Origin: Trinickia terrae
Lineage (GTDB): Bacteria; Pseudomonadota; Gammaproteobacteria; Burkholderiales; Burkholderiaceae
Direction of reading: 5' to 3'
DNA length: 64,000 bases
NCBI RefSeq assembly: GCF_005144415.1
Contig: NZ_SWJE01000001.1
Location: forward strand, 601,365 to 665,364
Below the pieces are notes generated by a model. That model saw only the letters and a list, made by a program, of their open reading frames with translations. It was not told the DNA's origin and made no database searches. The translations under genes were made by a program, and so were the position numbers. Below, in pieces: positions 9,813 to 18,584 of the stretch; within the stretch, counting starts at the first letter, position 1; every line of letters starts with the position of its first letter.

Positions 9813-10667
9813 TGGGTGCGCAAACCCTTGTCGCGGCTGGGGCTGGCGGGTGGCCGCCGGGCTGCCCCAGCATGTGGGAAGCAGGCGATGTTTCATTTCC
9901 GATACATGGCCGAAATGGCATGCCGGAATTCGACAGACTTAAAACACGCGATTGACGGGGAGGAGAAAAACGTTTGCGAAACATCACAAATGCTTGCTGT
10001 GCGTGGTTTATAACGAACCGGCGGGGATTACGGCGAATTGCGCGACCTCGGGGAAACACGGACGGACCAACTTGTCTCAGGTCTGAGACGACCGGGGAAT
10101 GGGCATCGGCAAAGGCTCCGCGCTGCGATCTCAAACGCTCCTGCGCGCCGCGCGCGCGGCGCTAATTCATTTACCGCGGTCGTAATGTTGGAATGCTCAC
10201 ATAGCGAAATCGAATTACGGTTCCACAGTGGTATTTGTCTGAATGTCGTTTTTATCTATGGCAATTTTAGACGGGGTGATCTAAGTTAAGTCCCATGCGC
10301 CGGTTAGAGCGCGAATTGCACGTCACTGCAATATGAGGGTTGGAAAACGGGGATTCAAAATGACGGACAAAAAATCGCACGATCGCACGATTTGTTCCGC
10401 ACCCGCGCGAGCCGGCGTTGACGCCGCCGCGCCTGCCGCTTGGCCGCATGCGCGGCACGGCAGCAAGCCGCCTGTGCGCGAACCGCTCCCCAAGACACGA
10501 CAACCAGGCCGCGCAGACGGCTCGCCAGTGCATTTTTGATGCGTGTGCCACGGCGCCCCTGGGTCCTGGGCGCGCCGTGATCATTCAAAACCAGTAGTCA
10601 TCGATGCACGCAGCGCGCATGAAAGCCAGTTTTCACGGCGGGCGCTTGGCATCGGATCGGGGGCACC
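9813..10667. other. long divergent intergenic region between flp and its putative activator
   Basis: About 0.85 kb without a convincing gene. The part near 10160-10400 is visibly AT-richer than its surroundings. It contains the palindrome at 10074-10089 and the palindromic octamer GGCATGCC at about 9918-9925. The open frames here have no homology that I recognise and no ribosome sites. The region probably holds activator binding sites for the sigma-54 promoter and the promoter of the activator gene. Confidence 0.6.
10074..10089. promoter_or_regulatory. perfect inverted repeat, candidate enhancer (UAS)
   Basis: GTCTCAG-GT-CTGAGAC is a perfect 7-bp inverted repeat with a 2-bp spacer. It lies about 290 bp upstream of the predicted sigma-54 transcription start. 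This is a typical enhancer distance and symmetry for a Fis-type HTH dimer, so it may be bound by the activator encoded at 10668. I saw no second copy nearby. Confidence 0.5.
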
Positions 10668-12116
10668 ATGAATACCGTCACGATTCCGTCCAGCGCGGAA
10701 CGCACCGTCCTTTATGTATCGCCGAAGCCTGACGCGTGCAGCGTCGACTCGCTCGAGGCGGCCGGCTGGCACGTCGCGCATGCTAAAACGACCCAGCAGG
10801 CCGAACGGATGCTCGAGCGCAGCGCCGCCACGGTCGGCCTGATCGTGCTGCCGCCCGAGGGCACGCAGCAGCAGCTCTCCGAGCTGGCCGCGTGCGCGAC
10901 GCGCACCGACGTCACCTGGGTCGCCCAGGTGCAGCCGGGGCAGGCGGAAAGCGAGCCGGTCCGGCGCTTCATCCTCGACTACTGCTTCGACTTCGTGACG
11001 CTGCCGTGCCTGGACGAGCGGCTCGTCTTCGTGCTGGGGCACGCGCATGGGCTGTCGCGGCTGCGCGAAAGCGTGGTGGCGCCGCAGCTCGATCTCGGTT
11101 CGCACCAGATGATCGGCCAGTGCGACGCGATGCTTCACCTCTGCCGCGGCATCGACAAATGCGCGCACACCGGCGCGCCGGTCTTCGTCGCGGGCGAATC
11201 CGGCACCGGCAAGGAGCTGACGGCGCGCGCGATCCACGACCGCTCCTCGCGCGCAGGCAAGGCCTACGTGGCGATCAACTGCGCGGCGATTCCGCCGACG
11301 CTCTTGCAATCCGAGCTCTTCGGTCACGAGCGCGGCGCCTTTACGGGCGCGCTGCAGCGCAAGATCGGCCGCATCGAGTCCGCCGACGGCGGCACGCTCT
11401 TTCTCGACGAAATCGGCGACATGCCGCACGAATGCCAGGCGGTGCTGCTGCGCTTCCTGCAGGAAGGGACGATCGAGCGCGTCGGCGGCAGCGGCCCGAT
11501 CCAGGTCAACGTGCGCGTCATTTCCGCGACGCACGTCAATCTGGAGGCCGCGGTGGCCGACGGACGCTTCCGCGCGGACCTCTATCACCGGCTCTGCGTG
11601 CTGCGGCTCGCCGAGCCGCCGCTGCGCGAGCGCGGCCACGACATCAAGCTGCTCGCGCTCCATGCGCTGGCGATGCACCGCAAGGACGGCGCGCGCAAGA
11701 TTCGCGGCTTCTCGAGCGATGCGATCACGGCGATGTTCAACTACAACTGGCCGGGCAATGTCCGCGAGCTGATCAACTGCGTGCGCCGCGCCGTCGTGAT
11801 GGCGGAAGGGCGGTTCATCACCGCGGCCGATCTCGGCCTGCCGGATGCCCCTTGCCAAACGGGCCGCACGCTCGCGGAGATCCGCAACGACGCGGAGCGC
11901 GCGGCCGTGCAGGAGGCGCTGACGCGGCATGCGTACAGCCTGTCGGGCGCTGCGGCCGAGCTCGGCATTTCGCGCGCGACGCTCTACCGGCTGCTGAATT
12001 CGATCGGCTTGCGTTCGGAGCAACCGGCGATGAAGGACCTGCGTCTCCTGGATGCGGAAGCCGGACAGAGCGCGAATGCCCGCGCGCCGCGCTGCGCCGA
12101 GCACGTATCCCATTAG
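10668..12116 (+). CDS. sigma-54-dependent transcriptional activator
   Basis: A 482-aa enhancer-binding protein. Residues 1-140 resemble a receiver domain but lack a clear acidic pocket, as in VpsR/FleQ-like proteins. The AAA+ core has Walker A GESGTGKE near 176, the sigma-54 contact loop GAFTGA near 223 and Walker B LFLDEIGD near 247. A C-terminal Fis-type HTH lies near 410-450 (YSLSGAAAELGISRATLYR). The start ATG follows a GGGGG stretch. It is divergent from the Tad operon, which has a consensus RpoN promoter, so it is probably the pilus activator. The signal is unknown; the degenerate receiver suggests control by a ligand or by expression level. Confidence 0.88.
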   Translation: MNTVTIPSSAERTVLYVSPKPDACSVDSLEAAGWHVAHAKTTQQAERMLERSAATVGLIVLPPEGTQQQLSELAACATRTDVTWVAQVQPGQAESEPVRRFILDYCFDFVTLPCLDERLVFVLGHAHGLSRLRESVVAPQLDLGSHQMIGQCDAMLHLCRGIDKCAHTGAPVFVAGESGTGKELTARAIHDRSSRAGKAYVAINCAAIPPTLLQSELFGHERGAFTGALQRKIGRIESADGGTLFLDEIGDMPHECQAVLLRFLQEGTIERVGGSGPIQVNVRVISATHVNLEAAVADGRFRADLYHRLCVLRLAEPPLRERGHDIKLLALHALAMHRKDGARKIRGFSSDAITAMFNYNWPGNVRELINCVRRAVVMAEGRFITAADLGLPDAPCQTGRTLAEIRNDAERAAVQEALTRHAYSLSGAAAELGISRATLYRLLNSIGLRSEQPAMKDLRLLDAEAGQSANARAPRCAEHVSH

Positions 12117-12294
12117 CCGCAGGCCATTCATAGCGGCGTCTTCGCCCGCTCGATCACGCAAGCCGTGCAGGCGGCGGCGCTTCTCGCCGACGCCGCCGCC
12201 GCCGCTGCCGGCGGCGTCCGCAACGCCCTGCGGTACCAGTCATGGAAATGCCGTATGCCGTCCTCCAGCGGCGACTGATACGGTCCGGCGTCCG

Positions 12295-12749
12295 TCACGC
12301 CGCGCGATGGGCTTCGACAAACTCGCGCTCGAACGAAGCGATCTCGTCTGGATGAAATCGCAGATCGCCGGCGTCCACGACATGTAGTACGGCGACAGTC
12401 CGCGCATGAACCCCATGTTCAGGATCGACAGCGATGTTTTCAAGTAGCGCTTGTGCCGGTTCGTGACGTTGAAGAACGCGCGGATCGATTGCTGCGCGAG
12501 GTAGCGGTCGTCGCCGTAGCCGAGGCAGATGATCCGGTTCGTCGCCACGTAGGACGCAAAGCAGATCGACAGCTTGTTGAACCACTGCCACGGGTGCGCC
12601 GGCATCAGGTGGTAGTCGGCGACGTCGCATCCGTGCGATTCGATCGTCGCCTGGAAGCGGTCGAGCGTCGCCGCGCCGAGTTCTTCGTTCATGAGGCGGG
12701 TGTAGTCGAGATCCGCGGAGCAGTGGAACGCGGCGTTCTCCTTGTGCAC
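12295..12749 (-). pseudogene. remnant of an IucA/IucC-family siderophore synthetase
   Basis: The minus strand encodes the hallmark core of NIS synthetases: a PAHPWQW motif near 12605 and the segment LSILNMGFMRGLSPYYM near 12400, with TPAI following. Only about 150 residues remain of a family normally near 600 aa. After TPAICDFI the reading frame shifts and the homology resumes in another frame (segment DEIASFEREFVEAH) before ending. There is no plausible start. It is adjacent to a TonB-receptor tail, so a siderophore locus has been deleted down to scraps here. Confidence 0.8.
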
Positions 12750-12850
12750 TGCGAGCCAGAGAGCTGGTCGTGCCGGCCGTGAACTGCGTGTAGACGAGCA
12801 GATGCATCGCGTCGAGGCGCTTGGCGATGCGCGCCCACAGCGGCAGCGTC

Positions 12851-12955
12851 ATCGACAAGGTGATGAACCGCCGGTACTGGGAATTCCAGTACGCCGACTA
12901 CGTCAAGCCGGGCGATCCGCGCATGCTGAGCCTCAACGCGAAGATCGAATTCTGA
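12851..12955 (+). pseudogene. C-terminal remnant of a TonB-dependent siderophore receptor
   Basis: An open reading stretch of about 34 codons ends at the TGA at 12953-12955. Its peptide includes RRYWEFQYADYVKPGDPRM and ends in SLNAKIEF. This is the typical last two strands and terminal Phe of a TonB-dependent ferric-siderophore receptor. No upstream part of the barrel is present; the sequence before it belongs to the opposite-strand synthetase remnant. The stretch is too short to be annotated by most gene finders. Confidence 0.7.
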
Positions 12956-12965
12956 GCGAGGGTTT

Positions 12966-12996
12966 CAGGGCCTGTGATTCAAGTGAACAGGCCCTG
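12966..12996. repeat. palindromic repeat, family A, copy 1
   Basis: AGGGCCTGT (12967-12975) and ACAGGCCCT (12987-12995) are perfect 9-bp inverted arms around an 11-bp loop. Related copies lie at 17536-17564 and 29400-29426. It follows the receptor remnant directly and marks the left edge of the AAA island. Confidence 0.75.
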
Positions 12997-13043
12997 GCAG
13001 GCTGTTGAAAAGCGCGTCGTTTTGTTGAGAACCTGTGCGCTAT

Positions 13044-14810
13044 TTAAAGCGACTGGCTGCGTGGCCGTGTGCCATTCCGGTTCGAAGCAAACGCGTCGAG
13101 CGCCTTGTAAGCGACATTGCCCAAGTTGGAACGGAATACGCTCAGGATAGCGGCCTGGGCACTTCGGGCTGTGACCGTATTTCCTTGCTCTTCGTCTCTG
13201 ACTGCGTTCCTGAAACTTGTCTTGACGACCGTTCCCGTAATGGCAATGCCGCACTCGGTGGCATTGCCGACCTCGCGGATGAAATCCATATCGCGCCGCA
13301 CCCGCGCCTCCACGGCCTTGACGAAGGCGTCGGGGCGGGTTTGCTTCAGGTTGGTTGACTCCTGGGTCAATACCTTTTCGGCCCAGCTCACCCGCGCGGC
13401 TCTTCGGACTTCATCGTGACCTCGGGAATACGCCGGCACAGTGCTTCGATCGAATTCACGTCGTTGCGGCCGAGCTCCATCTTCTTGGCGTGCAGCTTGC
13501 CGGCGACTTCGGACAGCGGCGCATCCAGCCCGTGCAGCGACCAATCGCCGCGCGGCCCCCAGAATTGCTGCTCGTCCAGCAGTTCTTCCAGCGTGGTCTC
13601 CACAATAGGCCGATCCACTGCGGCGGCAAAATTGTTGACGAACTGGGTTTTGCCCACGCCGCCTCGGCTTGTCAGAAAGACAGCCGGCCGGCTCTCGTCG
13701 CCCAACTTTTCGAAGAAGACGGTTTTCAGTTGGTCGGCCGTGGATTTCGGGAAAAAGTCGGCCAATCCATCGAGTTTTTTCCGGACTGCAGGGCTCTTGA
13801 GCCATTCACTATCGTGCTTTGTCACCATCTTCGAGCCAACCAGCGTTTCTCGCCGTGCCATCGACAGCTCGATTTGCGCCAGTCCGCTCGTACCGTTGGC
13901 CGGGTGCAGCCATTGGGCGATGTGCGAATCGATGGTGCTGATCTTGCCTCGAGTCAGGGGATCGAGTTATCGAGCGACGTAATCTCGAGTTTCATCCATC
14001 AACTTCAGGTGCACCTGATTCTTGGATCCGTATGGATCGAGTTCCATGCGGGGGCGCCGCGATGCGCGCACTTGGTTAATCACATTGTGCACGGCGGCCT
14101 GGGTGCCTTCATACACGGATTCACCCAGCGTGTGCATGACCTGCGAAGTCACGATGCTGCTGGAGCTCAGCCCGCCCGGTGCTCTCTGGACCGGGTGTCT
14201 TGCCGCCGCGACGTCGTGTCGGCAATCATGCCTGCCGTCTTGTTGATGCCATACCTGGCAAGCGCCGTGAAGCGCCGTGGTGGTATCGCTGGCGGCCATG
14301 GGCCATGGCCGGCGCAGTCGACTTGATCGGGCTATGACTGGAAGCAGACCAGAACGCATCCAGCGTCTTGCTGAAATCGAAAGACGGCGGCTCGTCGTAG
14401 TACTTGGCTGCAAGCCGCGAGCGAAAACGGCTTTTCGGCGGGTGCTTGCTCGCCCGATGCCTGTTCTTCGGCGAGGGGTTGCTCGCGGACGGTTTCACTC
14501 GCTTCTGCCTTCTGCTCGATCGACTGCGGCAGGCCCTTGCCCTTGGCAAGCGCGGCAGCCTGCTGCGCCTCGATCGCGGGGATCACCTTGGTGCGCACGC
14601 GCTCGGGGACACGATGCCCGATGACACAACATACCGTGCGGCCTTGAGACGGTCGTCCATTCCGGACAGTCCACCCGCCATGCCGGAGGCCGGCTGGCGA
14701 GCCTGCCGGGATGGGCGCGTCGGCGCGGTGGAAACGTGTTCGGACGGGTCCTCGGAAGGAGAAACAGTCGCCGATGAAGACGACGCCTTTATCTTGGCGG
14801 CGCCTGACAT
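13044..14810 (-). pseudogene. degraded AAA+ ATPase gene, paralogue of the gene at 15611 (candidate type III effector)
   Basis: The original start is probably the ATG at 14810, with AGAGGA three bases upstream. The first 50 residues are Ser/Thr/Pro-rich (many Ser before residue 25), like type III secretion signals. Coding potential then hops between frames at about 14600, 14420, 14300, 13970 and 13390, so at least five shifts or small deletions are needed. The frame at 13388-13990 carries a P-loop RGGVGKT preceded by segments resembling residues 188-230 of the intact gene product. The frame at 13044-13380 supplies a C-terminal helical part. It is the divergent partner of the intact gene and has its own hrpII-type promoter. 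It cannot make full-length protein. Confidence 0.7.
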
Positions 14811-14848
14811 ATTTCCTCTGCGATATTGACGAAAATTCTCTGCAAATC

Positions 14849-14910
14849 ACGATATGAAAGAGCCTTGTTTTGCCATACCTTTGCCGCGAAGATTAATTCG
14901 AAGAAACGAA
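14849..14910 (-). promoter_or_regulatory. hrpII-box promoter for the degraded AAA+ gene
   Basis: On the minus strand TTCG (14910-14907), 16 bases, then TTCG (14890-14887) form a perfect TTCG-N16-TTCG box. TATCGT (14854-14849), a YANNNT -10 element, follows after 32 bases. In Ralstonia solanacearum this arrangement (30-32 nt spacing) is the HrpB-dependent hrpII promoter. Transcription would start near 14842, about 30 nt before the ATG at 14810. Confidence 0.65.
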
Positions 14911-15068
14911 GCGGCTGCCGTTCGATTATGCTGGGCGGGTAATTGAGGCAAGCGTGCTCGCTCCATTAACTCGGCGCTCACTTCTAAATCGCGATCGCAA
15001 ATATCGTCAGCCGATCTCGACCGTCGCGATGCGTTGGGCTCGGCCATCAGCTGAAAACGATTCCGCTC

Positions 15069-15129
15069 TTCGCAAAACAGAACATGGATTCGTCGTATGA
15101 AATTAATTTTTATTTAATAAGAATAAAAT
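15069..15129 (+). promoter_or_regulatory. second, divergent hrpII-box promoter
   Basis: TTCG (15069-15072), 16 bases, TTCG (15089-15092), then 31 bases and TAAAAT (15124-15129), which fits YANNNT. Box, spacing and -10 all match the hrpII promoter model. It points toward the intact AAA+ gene, but that gene starts about 480 bp further on. The transcript would therefore have a long leader, or the promoter once served a gene now lost. Confidence 0.55.
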
Positions 15130-15610
15130 TCATTTGACAGTATGCGAGGAAATTTTTGAATCGCGATTTCTTATGGAATTCAGAGCTTTGGCGGAATGGC
15201 GGCGATATACGTGTGCATCACCACAAGTCAGCGGATCCATGGAATTCACGATAAAACGGCCGCCGCACTGGCTAACGCTTGCAACTAAGAAGCCTTGAAA
15301 AATGACGCTTGAGGGTTTTTTGATTTCGACCGCTCCTGTTGAGGAGGGGCTGCATAACTAATTTTTCGTGGTGTCGGACCTTTTGTTTGATTTTAATATG
15401 GCATATCTTGCGCTATTTTAGTCAATCAACAAACATGGAGCCTAACGCACTGAAAATTAACTTCGAGCTCTTTCGGGTCAACCGGAGTTCGTAGAATTTT
15501 GCCAACATACCCTTAAGAAAATTATTCAGAAGGGAAAGCAGGACCGATCGACGGATCAAGCGGTGCCACCTTCCTATGATTGAAATTATTAATAACGCGA
15601 GGTAATTTAA
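15130..15610 (+). other. AT-rich leader region upstream of the intact AAA+ gene
   Basis: About 480 bp of low-GC sequence between the hrpII box and the ATG at 15611. A 41-codon frame (15173-15298) exists but lacks a ribosome site. A short hairpin CTCCTGTTGAGGAG lies near 15334. No further TTCG-N16-TTCG box was found closer to the gene; two TTCG at 15472 and 15488 are only 12 bases apart. Confidence 0.5.
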
Positions 15611-17233
15611 ATGTCGGATCTTAAAATGCCCGGCGCTTTTCCCTACCCCACCCAAACCCCACAGGAAATACATGCCGAAGACAATTCGGAAAGACGTCAA
15701 GTGGCAGCACCTATCTCTTCTACAGACTCACGGCTTCAAGCATTGACAGGTGGCAAGACTTTCGTGCCGCTGCGCAACCGGCAGAAAGCGAGATTGGATC
15801 AAGTAAAGGTCCAGCCTGGAACGTTCGCTCCCAGGCGTTTGGGGATCAACCTAGTCAAGGGCGTCGGCGACGCTCTTCAGGAGGCTACGGGTACGGCGAT
15901 TGGCGCCGGCCTTGTCACATATGCAGCCTCGAGCATGCGTAATCCCGACACGGACAACTCCAACAATGCAATCACTCAGGCAGTTACGGCTTCCTTCGCC
16001 GTTGCGGCGACCAACCTTGTTAAAAACTCAATTTCGACGATCGTCAACCAACGTACTCTGGACGAACGTGGAGCGCATGAAGAAACCTATGCGAAGTTGA
16101 AGAAGGATATTACGCCGGAGTACCTGGCGCGATACCCGGAAGATATCAAAACGGCTGCTCGTGCGACAATGGAGGAAATTGACCATGCGATTCGCTTTGG
16201 GACGCAAAGCGCAACGTGGCTGGATTGGAAAATCAAGCATCTGCAACTCGTAATACTGAGTAGGCCGCTCGAAGCTAAAAATCTAATGAGCCAGGCACCT
16301 CAGGATAAGCAACGGCGAGCTGCTGCGCTTGAAAAGCTCCTGAGCGATTATCCAGAAAAAAATCATGGCATCATCGAGACGATGGTGCAGAAAATACAGG
16401 CAAATTCCGTCAGGAACGAACCTCAGCGGGTGCAGGCTTACCTATACGGCCCAGCGGGGACCGGCAAGACGAGATTCGCTCGCGAACTCGCCAAGGTATT
16501 GGATGTGCCGCTCGTGACCGTCAAAATTCCGGCGAAGAATCTTGACAGCATACTGGGTACCCAGTGGGACGTATCGTCTTATACACCGACTACCCAAGAT
16601 TCAGAGATTATAGGCGAGCTACCGCTTAAGCTAATCAAAGCTGGATGCACGAACCCGATTGTCTTGATTGATGAACTTGAATTGACAGGGAATAATCTCA
16701 ACGATCTTAAACTTTTGCTGGATCCGTCGAAGAAAGAGCTGAAGATCGGCGGCTACGACGCGAACCTCGACTGGAGCCGCGCGACGATTCTAATCGGGAG
16801 CAACGATCCATTGGAAAACGAGGCGCTCCAAACCAGAGTTTCCCAGATCGTATTCGACAACGTGTCCAATGATGTTAAAAAGAGTGTGGCTCAGACGCAA
16901 TTTAATAAAACTGCGCTCGTATACGCTGGCGATCTTACGCACGCTCAGAACCAGCGTCTCGTTAGCACCTGCAACCACTACCTGGATGAGCTCATTGCGC
17001 TGGACAACGAGAATTTCCCCGGCGTACGTTTTCTGGAAAGCGTATCGGAGAACCTGGTGCATTTGGTCGCCAAGGGGTTAAACGATGGCAAACCCAAAAC
17101 CACTAATGAAATTCGATACAACTTACAGATGCAGTATGCACAGGCCAAGGGTAAGCCTGAGCCGGGCGCGGACATCTTGCTACCTTCCGATCGTGACAGC
17201 CGTCTGCGGATGGCGCGACGCGAGGAATCGTAA
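15611..17233 (+). CDS. AAA+ ATPase of a horizontally acquired island, candidate type III effector
   Basis: A 540-aa protein. The first 60 residues are Pro/Ser/Thr/Gln-rich and appear disordered. Two weakly hydrophobic helices follow at about 92-108 and 120-138. The AAA core has Walker A GPAGTGKT at 280-287, Walker B IVLIDELE near 350-357, sensor-1 TILIGSND near 392-399 and an arginine-finger candidate at 409, so it is probably an active ATPase. The start has GAGG eight bases upstream. Codon use is less GC-biased than the flanking genes, indicating transfer. I recognise no named family. The divergent degraded paralogue and hrpII boxes suggest an HrpB-class effector. Phage, plasmid or chaperone functions remain possible. 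Confidence 0.75.
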   Translation: MSDLKMPGAFPYPTQTPQEIHAEDNSERRQVAAPISSTDSRLQALTGGKTFVPLRNRQKARLDQVKVQPGTFAPRRLGINLVKGVGDALQEATGTAIGAGLVTYAASSMRNPDTDNSNNAITQAVTASFAVAATNLVKNSISTIVNQRTLDERGAHEETYAKLKKDITPEYLARYPEDIKTAARATMEEIDHAIRFGTQSATWLDWKIKHLQLVILSRPLEAKNLMSQAPQDKQRRAAALEKLLSDYPEKNHGIIETMVQKIQANSVRNEPQRVQAYLYGPAGTGKTRFARELAKVLDVPLVTVKIPAKNLDSILGTQWDVSSYTPTTQDSEIIGELPLKLIKAGCTNPIVLIDELELTGNNLNDLKLLLDPSKKELKIGGYDANLDWSRATILIGSNDPLENEALQTRVSQIVFDNVSNDVKKSVAQTQFNKTALVYAGDLTHAQNQRLVSTCNHYLDELIALDNENFPGVRFLESVSENLVHLVAKGLNDGKPKTTNEIRYNLQMQYAQAKGKPEPGADILLPSDRDSRLRMARREES

Positions 17234-17312
17234 GGTGCGCGGTAGTTCGCGCTTTTTGCAGAATCTTGTTTCCGGTTCCCCATGCCACCGGCTGACCTGA
17301 CATCGGTATATC

Positions 17313-17427
17313 CCGGCCGCCGGTCAAAACCGTGAGACGCTCATCAAGATCCGCGAGTCCAAATATCTCAACAACCTCGTCGAGCAGGACCATCGGGCGA
17401 TCAAGCGGCGCGCCCGAACCATGCCGA
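17313..17427 (+). pseudogene. IS6-family transposase remnant
   Basis: One frame reads IKIRESKYLNNLVEQDHRAI followed by KRRAR. This closely resembles the conserved C-terminal catalytic segment of IS6/IS240-type DDE transposases, including the final Glu of the triad and the KYLNN.VEQDHR signature. Only about 35 codons remain and no terminal inverted repeats were found. It sits at the right edge of the AAA island and supports a mobile origin. Confidence 0.7.
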
Positions 17428-17535
17428 TCGGTTCCACGAACTCGCAACGTGAGCTGTCCTTTTCATATCGATCATCTTTGTCCGTGTGCCTTCCCGCGAC
17501 AAGACCTAATAAAGTCTCTTGCGGGACACTGCACC

Positions 17536-17564
17536 AGGGCCTGTTATTAGCGTGAACAGGCCCT
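17536..17564. repeat. palindromic repeat, family A, copy 2
   Basis: AGGGCCTGTT (17536-17545) and AACAGGCCCT (17555-17564) are perfect 10-bp inverted arms around a 9-bp loop. The right arm runs into the stop codon of the XRE regulator gene (17563-17565). It may act as a terminator-like hairpin and marks the right edge of the accessory island. Confidence 0.8.
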
Positions 17565-18453
17565 AAGACGCCGCCTGGGATTCGGCACGAGCACGCAGCG
17601 CTCGAGCGGTCTCCTCGTCGGCGGGGAAGAAGGCCTCGATCGCCAGCTCGGACAGCGTCACGTCGACCGGCGTGCCGAACACCGTCGTCGTGCTGAAGAA
17701 CGACAGCACGCCGAGATCGGTCGCGAGACGGAACGGCACGGCGATCTGATTGACGTCCGAGGGGGCGTCCTGCTCGTGCGCGCCCGCATGCGGCGGCGCG
17801 GGGTATGCGCTCAACTCGCCGGCGAGGGCGGCCAGCGCGGCATCGCCGCTCGCTTCGGCCTGGCGCTGCACGCGTCCGATCACGTGCTCGCGCCACGCGT
17901 GCCAGTTGATGATATGGGGCGCGAGGCCGTCGGGGTGCAGCGACAGGCGCAGCACGTTGACCGGCCCCGTCAGCAGCTTGGGATCGGCGCGCGCGACGAG
18001 CGGCGCGACCGCGCGGTTGGCGGCGACCATCGTCCAGTGGCGGTCGACGGCAAGCGCCGGATACGGCTCGTGACCCTTCAGCACGAGATCCACGGCCTGC
18101 CGCGCGGCGGCGAGCTGCGGGTCGGAGAGCGGCCGCTCGCGAAAGAGCGGCGCGTAGCCGGCCGCGACGAGCAGCGCGTTGCGCGAGCGCAGCGGCACGT
18201 CGAGCCGCTCGGCCAGATGCATGACCATTTCGCGGCTCGGCAGCGCGCGCCCCGATTCGACGAAGCTCAGATGCCGCGTCGAGATCTCGGCTTCGGAGGC
18301 AAGCAGCAGCTGGCTCATGCGGCGGCGCTGCCGCCATTCGCGCAGCATGTCGCCGACCGTGCGGCTGGCCGCCGCTGGGGCGGAGGAAGGGGGCAGGGAG
18401 GCGGTCAAGGTGCTCATGCGGGGGATGATAGTCAATCGGAGCGGGGTTTCCAT
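17563..18453 (-). CDS. XRE-family regulator with MmyB-like ligand domain
   Basis: A 296-aa regulator. An N-terminal XRE helix-turn-helix (about residues 28-85, with SEAEISTRHLSFVESG) is followed by an MmyB-like PAS-fold domain (about 105-285), which in this family binds fatty-acid-type ligands. The ATG at 18453 has GAGG close upstream (three-base spacing); an in-frame ATG at 18417 is the alternative and would leave the HTH intact. It is divergent from the isocitrate dehydrogenase gene with about 130 bp between them. Many such regulators control a neighbouring dehydrogenase, but the target is not shown here. Confidence 0.85.
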   Translation of the reverse strand: METPLRLTIIPRMSTLTASLPPSSAPAAASRTVGDMLREWRQRRRMSQLLLASEAEISTRHLSFVESGRALPSREMVMHLAERLDVPLRSRNALLVAAGYAPLFRERPLSDPQLAAARQAVDLVLKGHEPYPALAVDRHWTMVAANRAVAPLVARADPKLLTGPVNVLRLSLHPDGLAPHIINWHAWREHVIGRVQRQAEASGDAALAALAGELSAYPAPPHAGAHEQDAPSDVNQIAVPFRLATDLGVLSFFSTTTVFGTPVDVTLSELAIEAFFPADEETARALRARAESQAAS

Positions 18454-18584
18454 TACCTCATAAGTAAGGGAATCGGACCGATTTCAGATCCGATTAAAGC
18501 TCATGAAAGCAAATTGAGGCAAAATTCTAAAGTTTCAGCCCGTCTGCGACGTTCCTCAACCTGTTTCTCGTCTTGAGCCAAGCA

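Noticed and set aside
12750-12858. Minus-strand frame (LPLWARIAKRLDAMHLLVYTQF) as an extension of the siderophore synthetase
   Set aside because: It is in a different frame and I could not match it confidently to the family; it partly overlaps the receptor remnant.
15173-15298. 41-codon frame downstream of the plus-strand hrpII box
   Set aside because: No ribosome site, no motif, mixed codon use; too little support to call a gene.
15462-15491. Extra TTCG motifs near the AAA+ gene as a closer hrpII box
   Set aside because: Spacings are 12 and 22 bases, not 16.
15422-15700. 92-codon minus-strand frame with hydrophobic residues
   Set aside because: Overlaps the start of the intact AAA+ gene and has no ribosome site or recognisable domain.
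17470-17525. Imperfect hairpin CCCGC...GCGGG before repeat copy 2 as an IS end
   Set aside because: Arms are imperfect and no matching inverted repeat was found on the other side of the transposase scrap.
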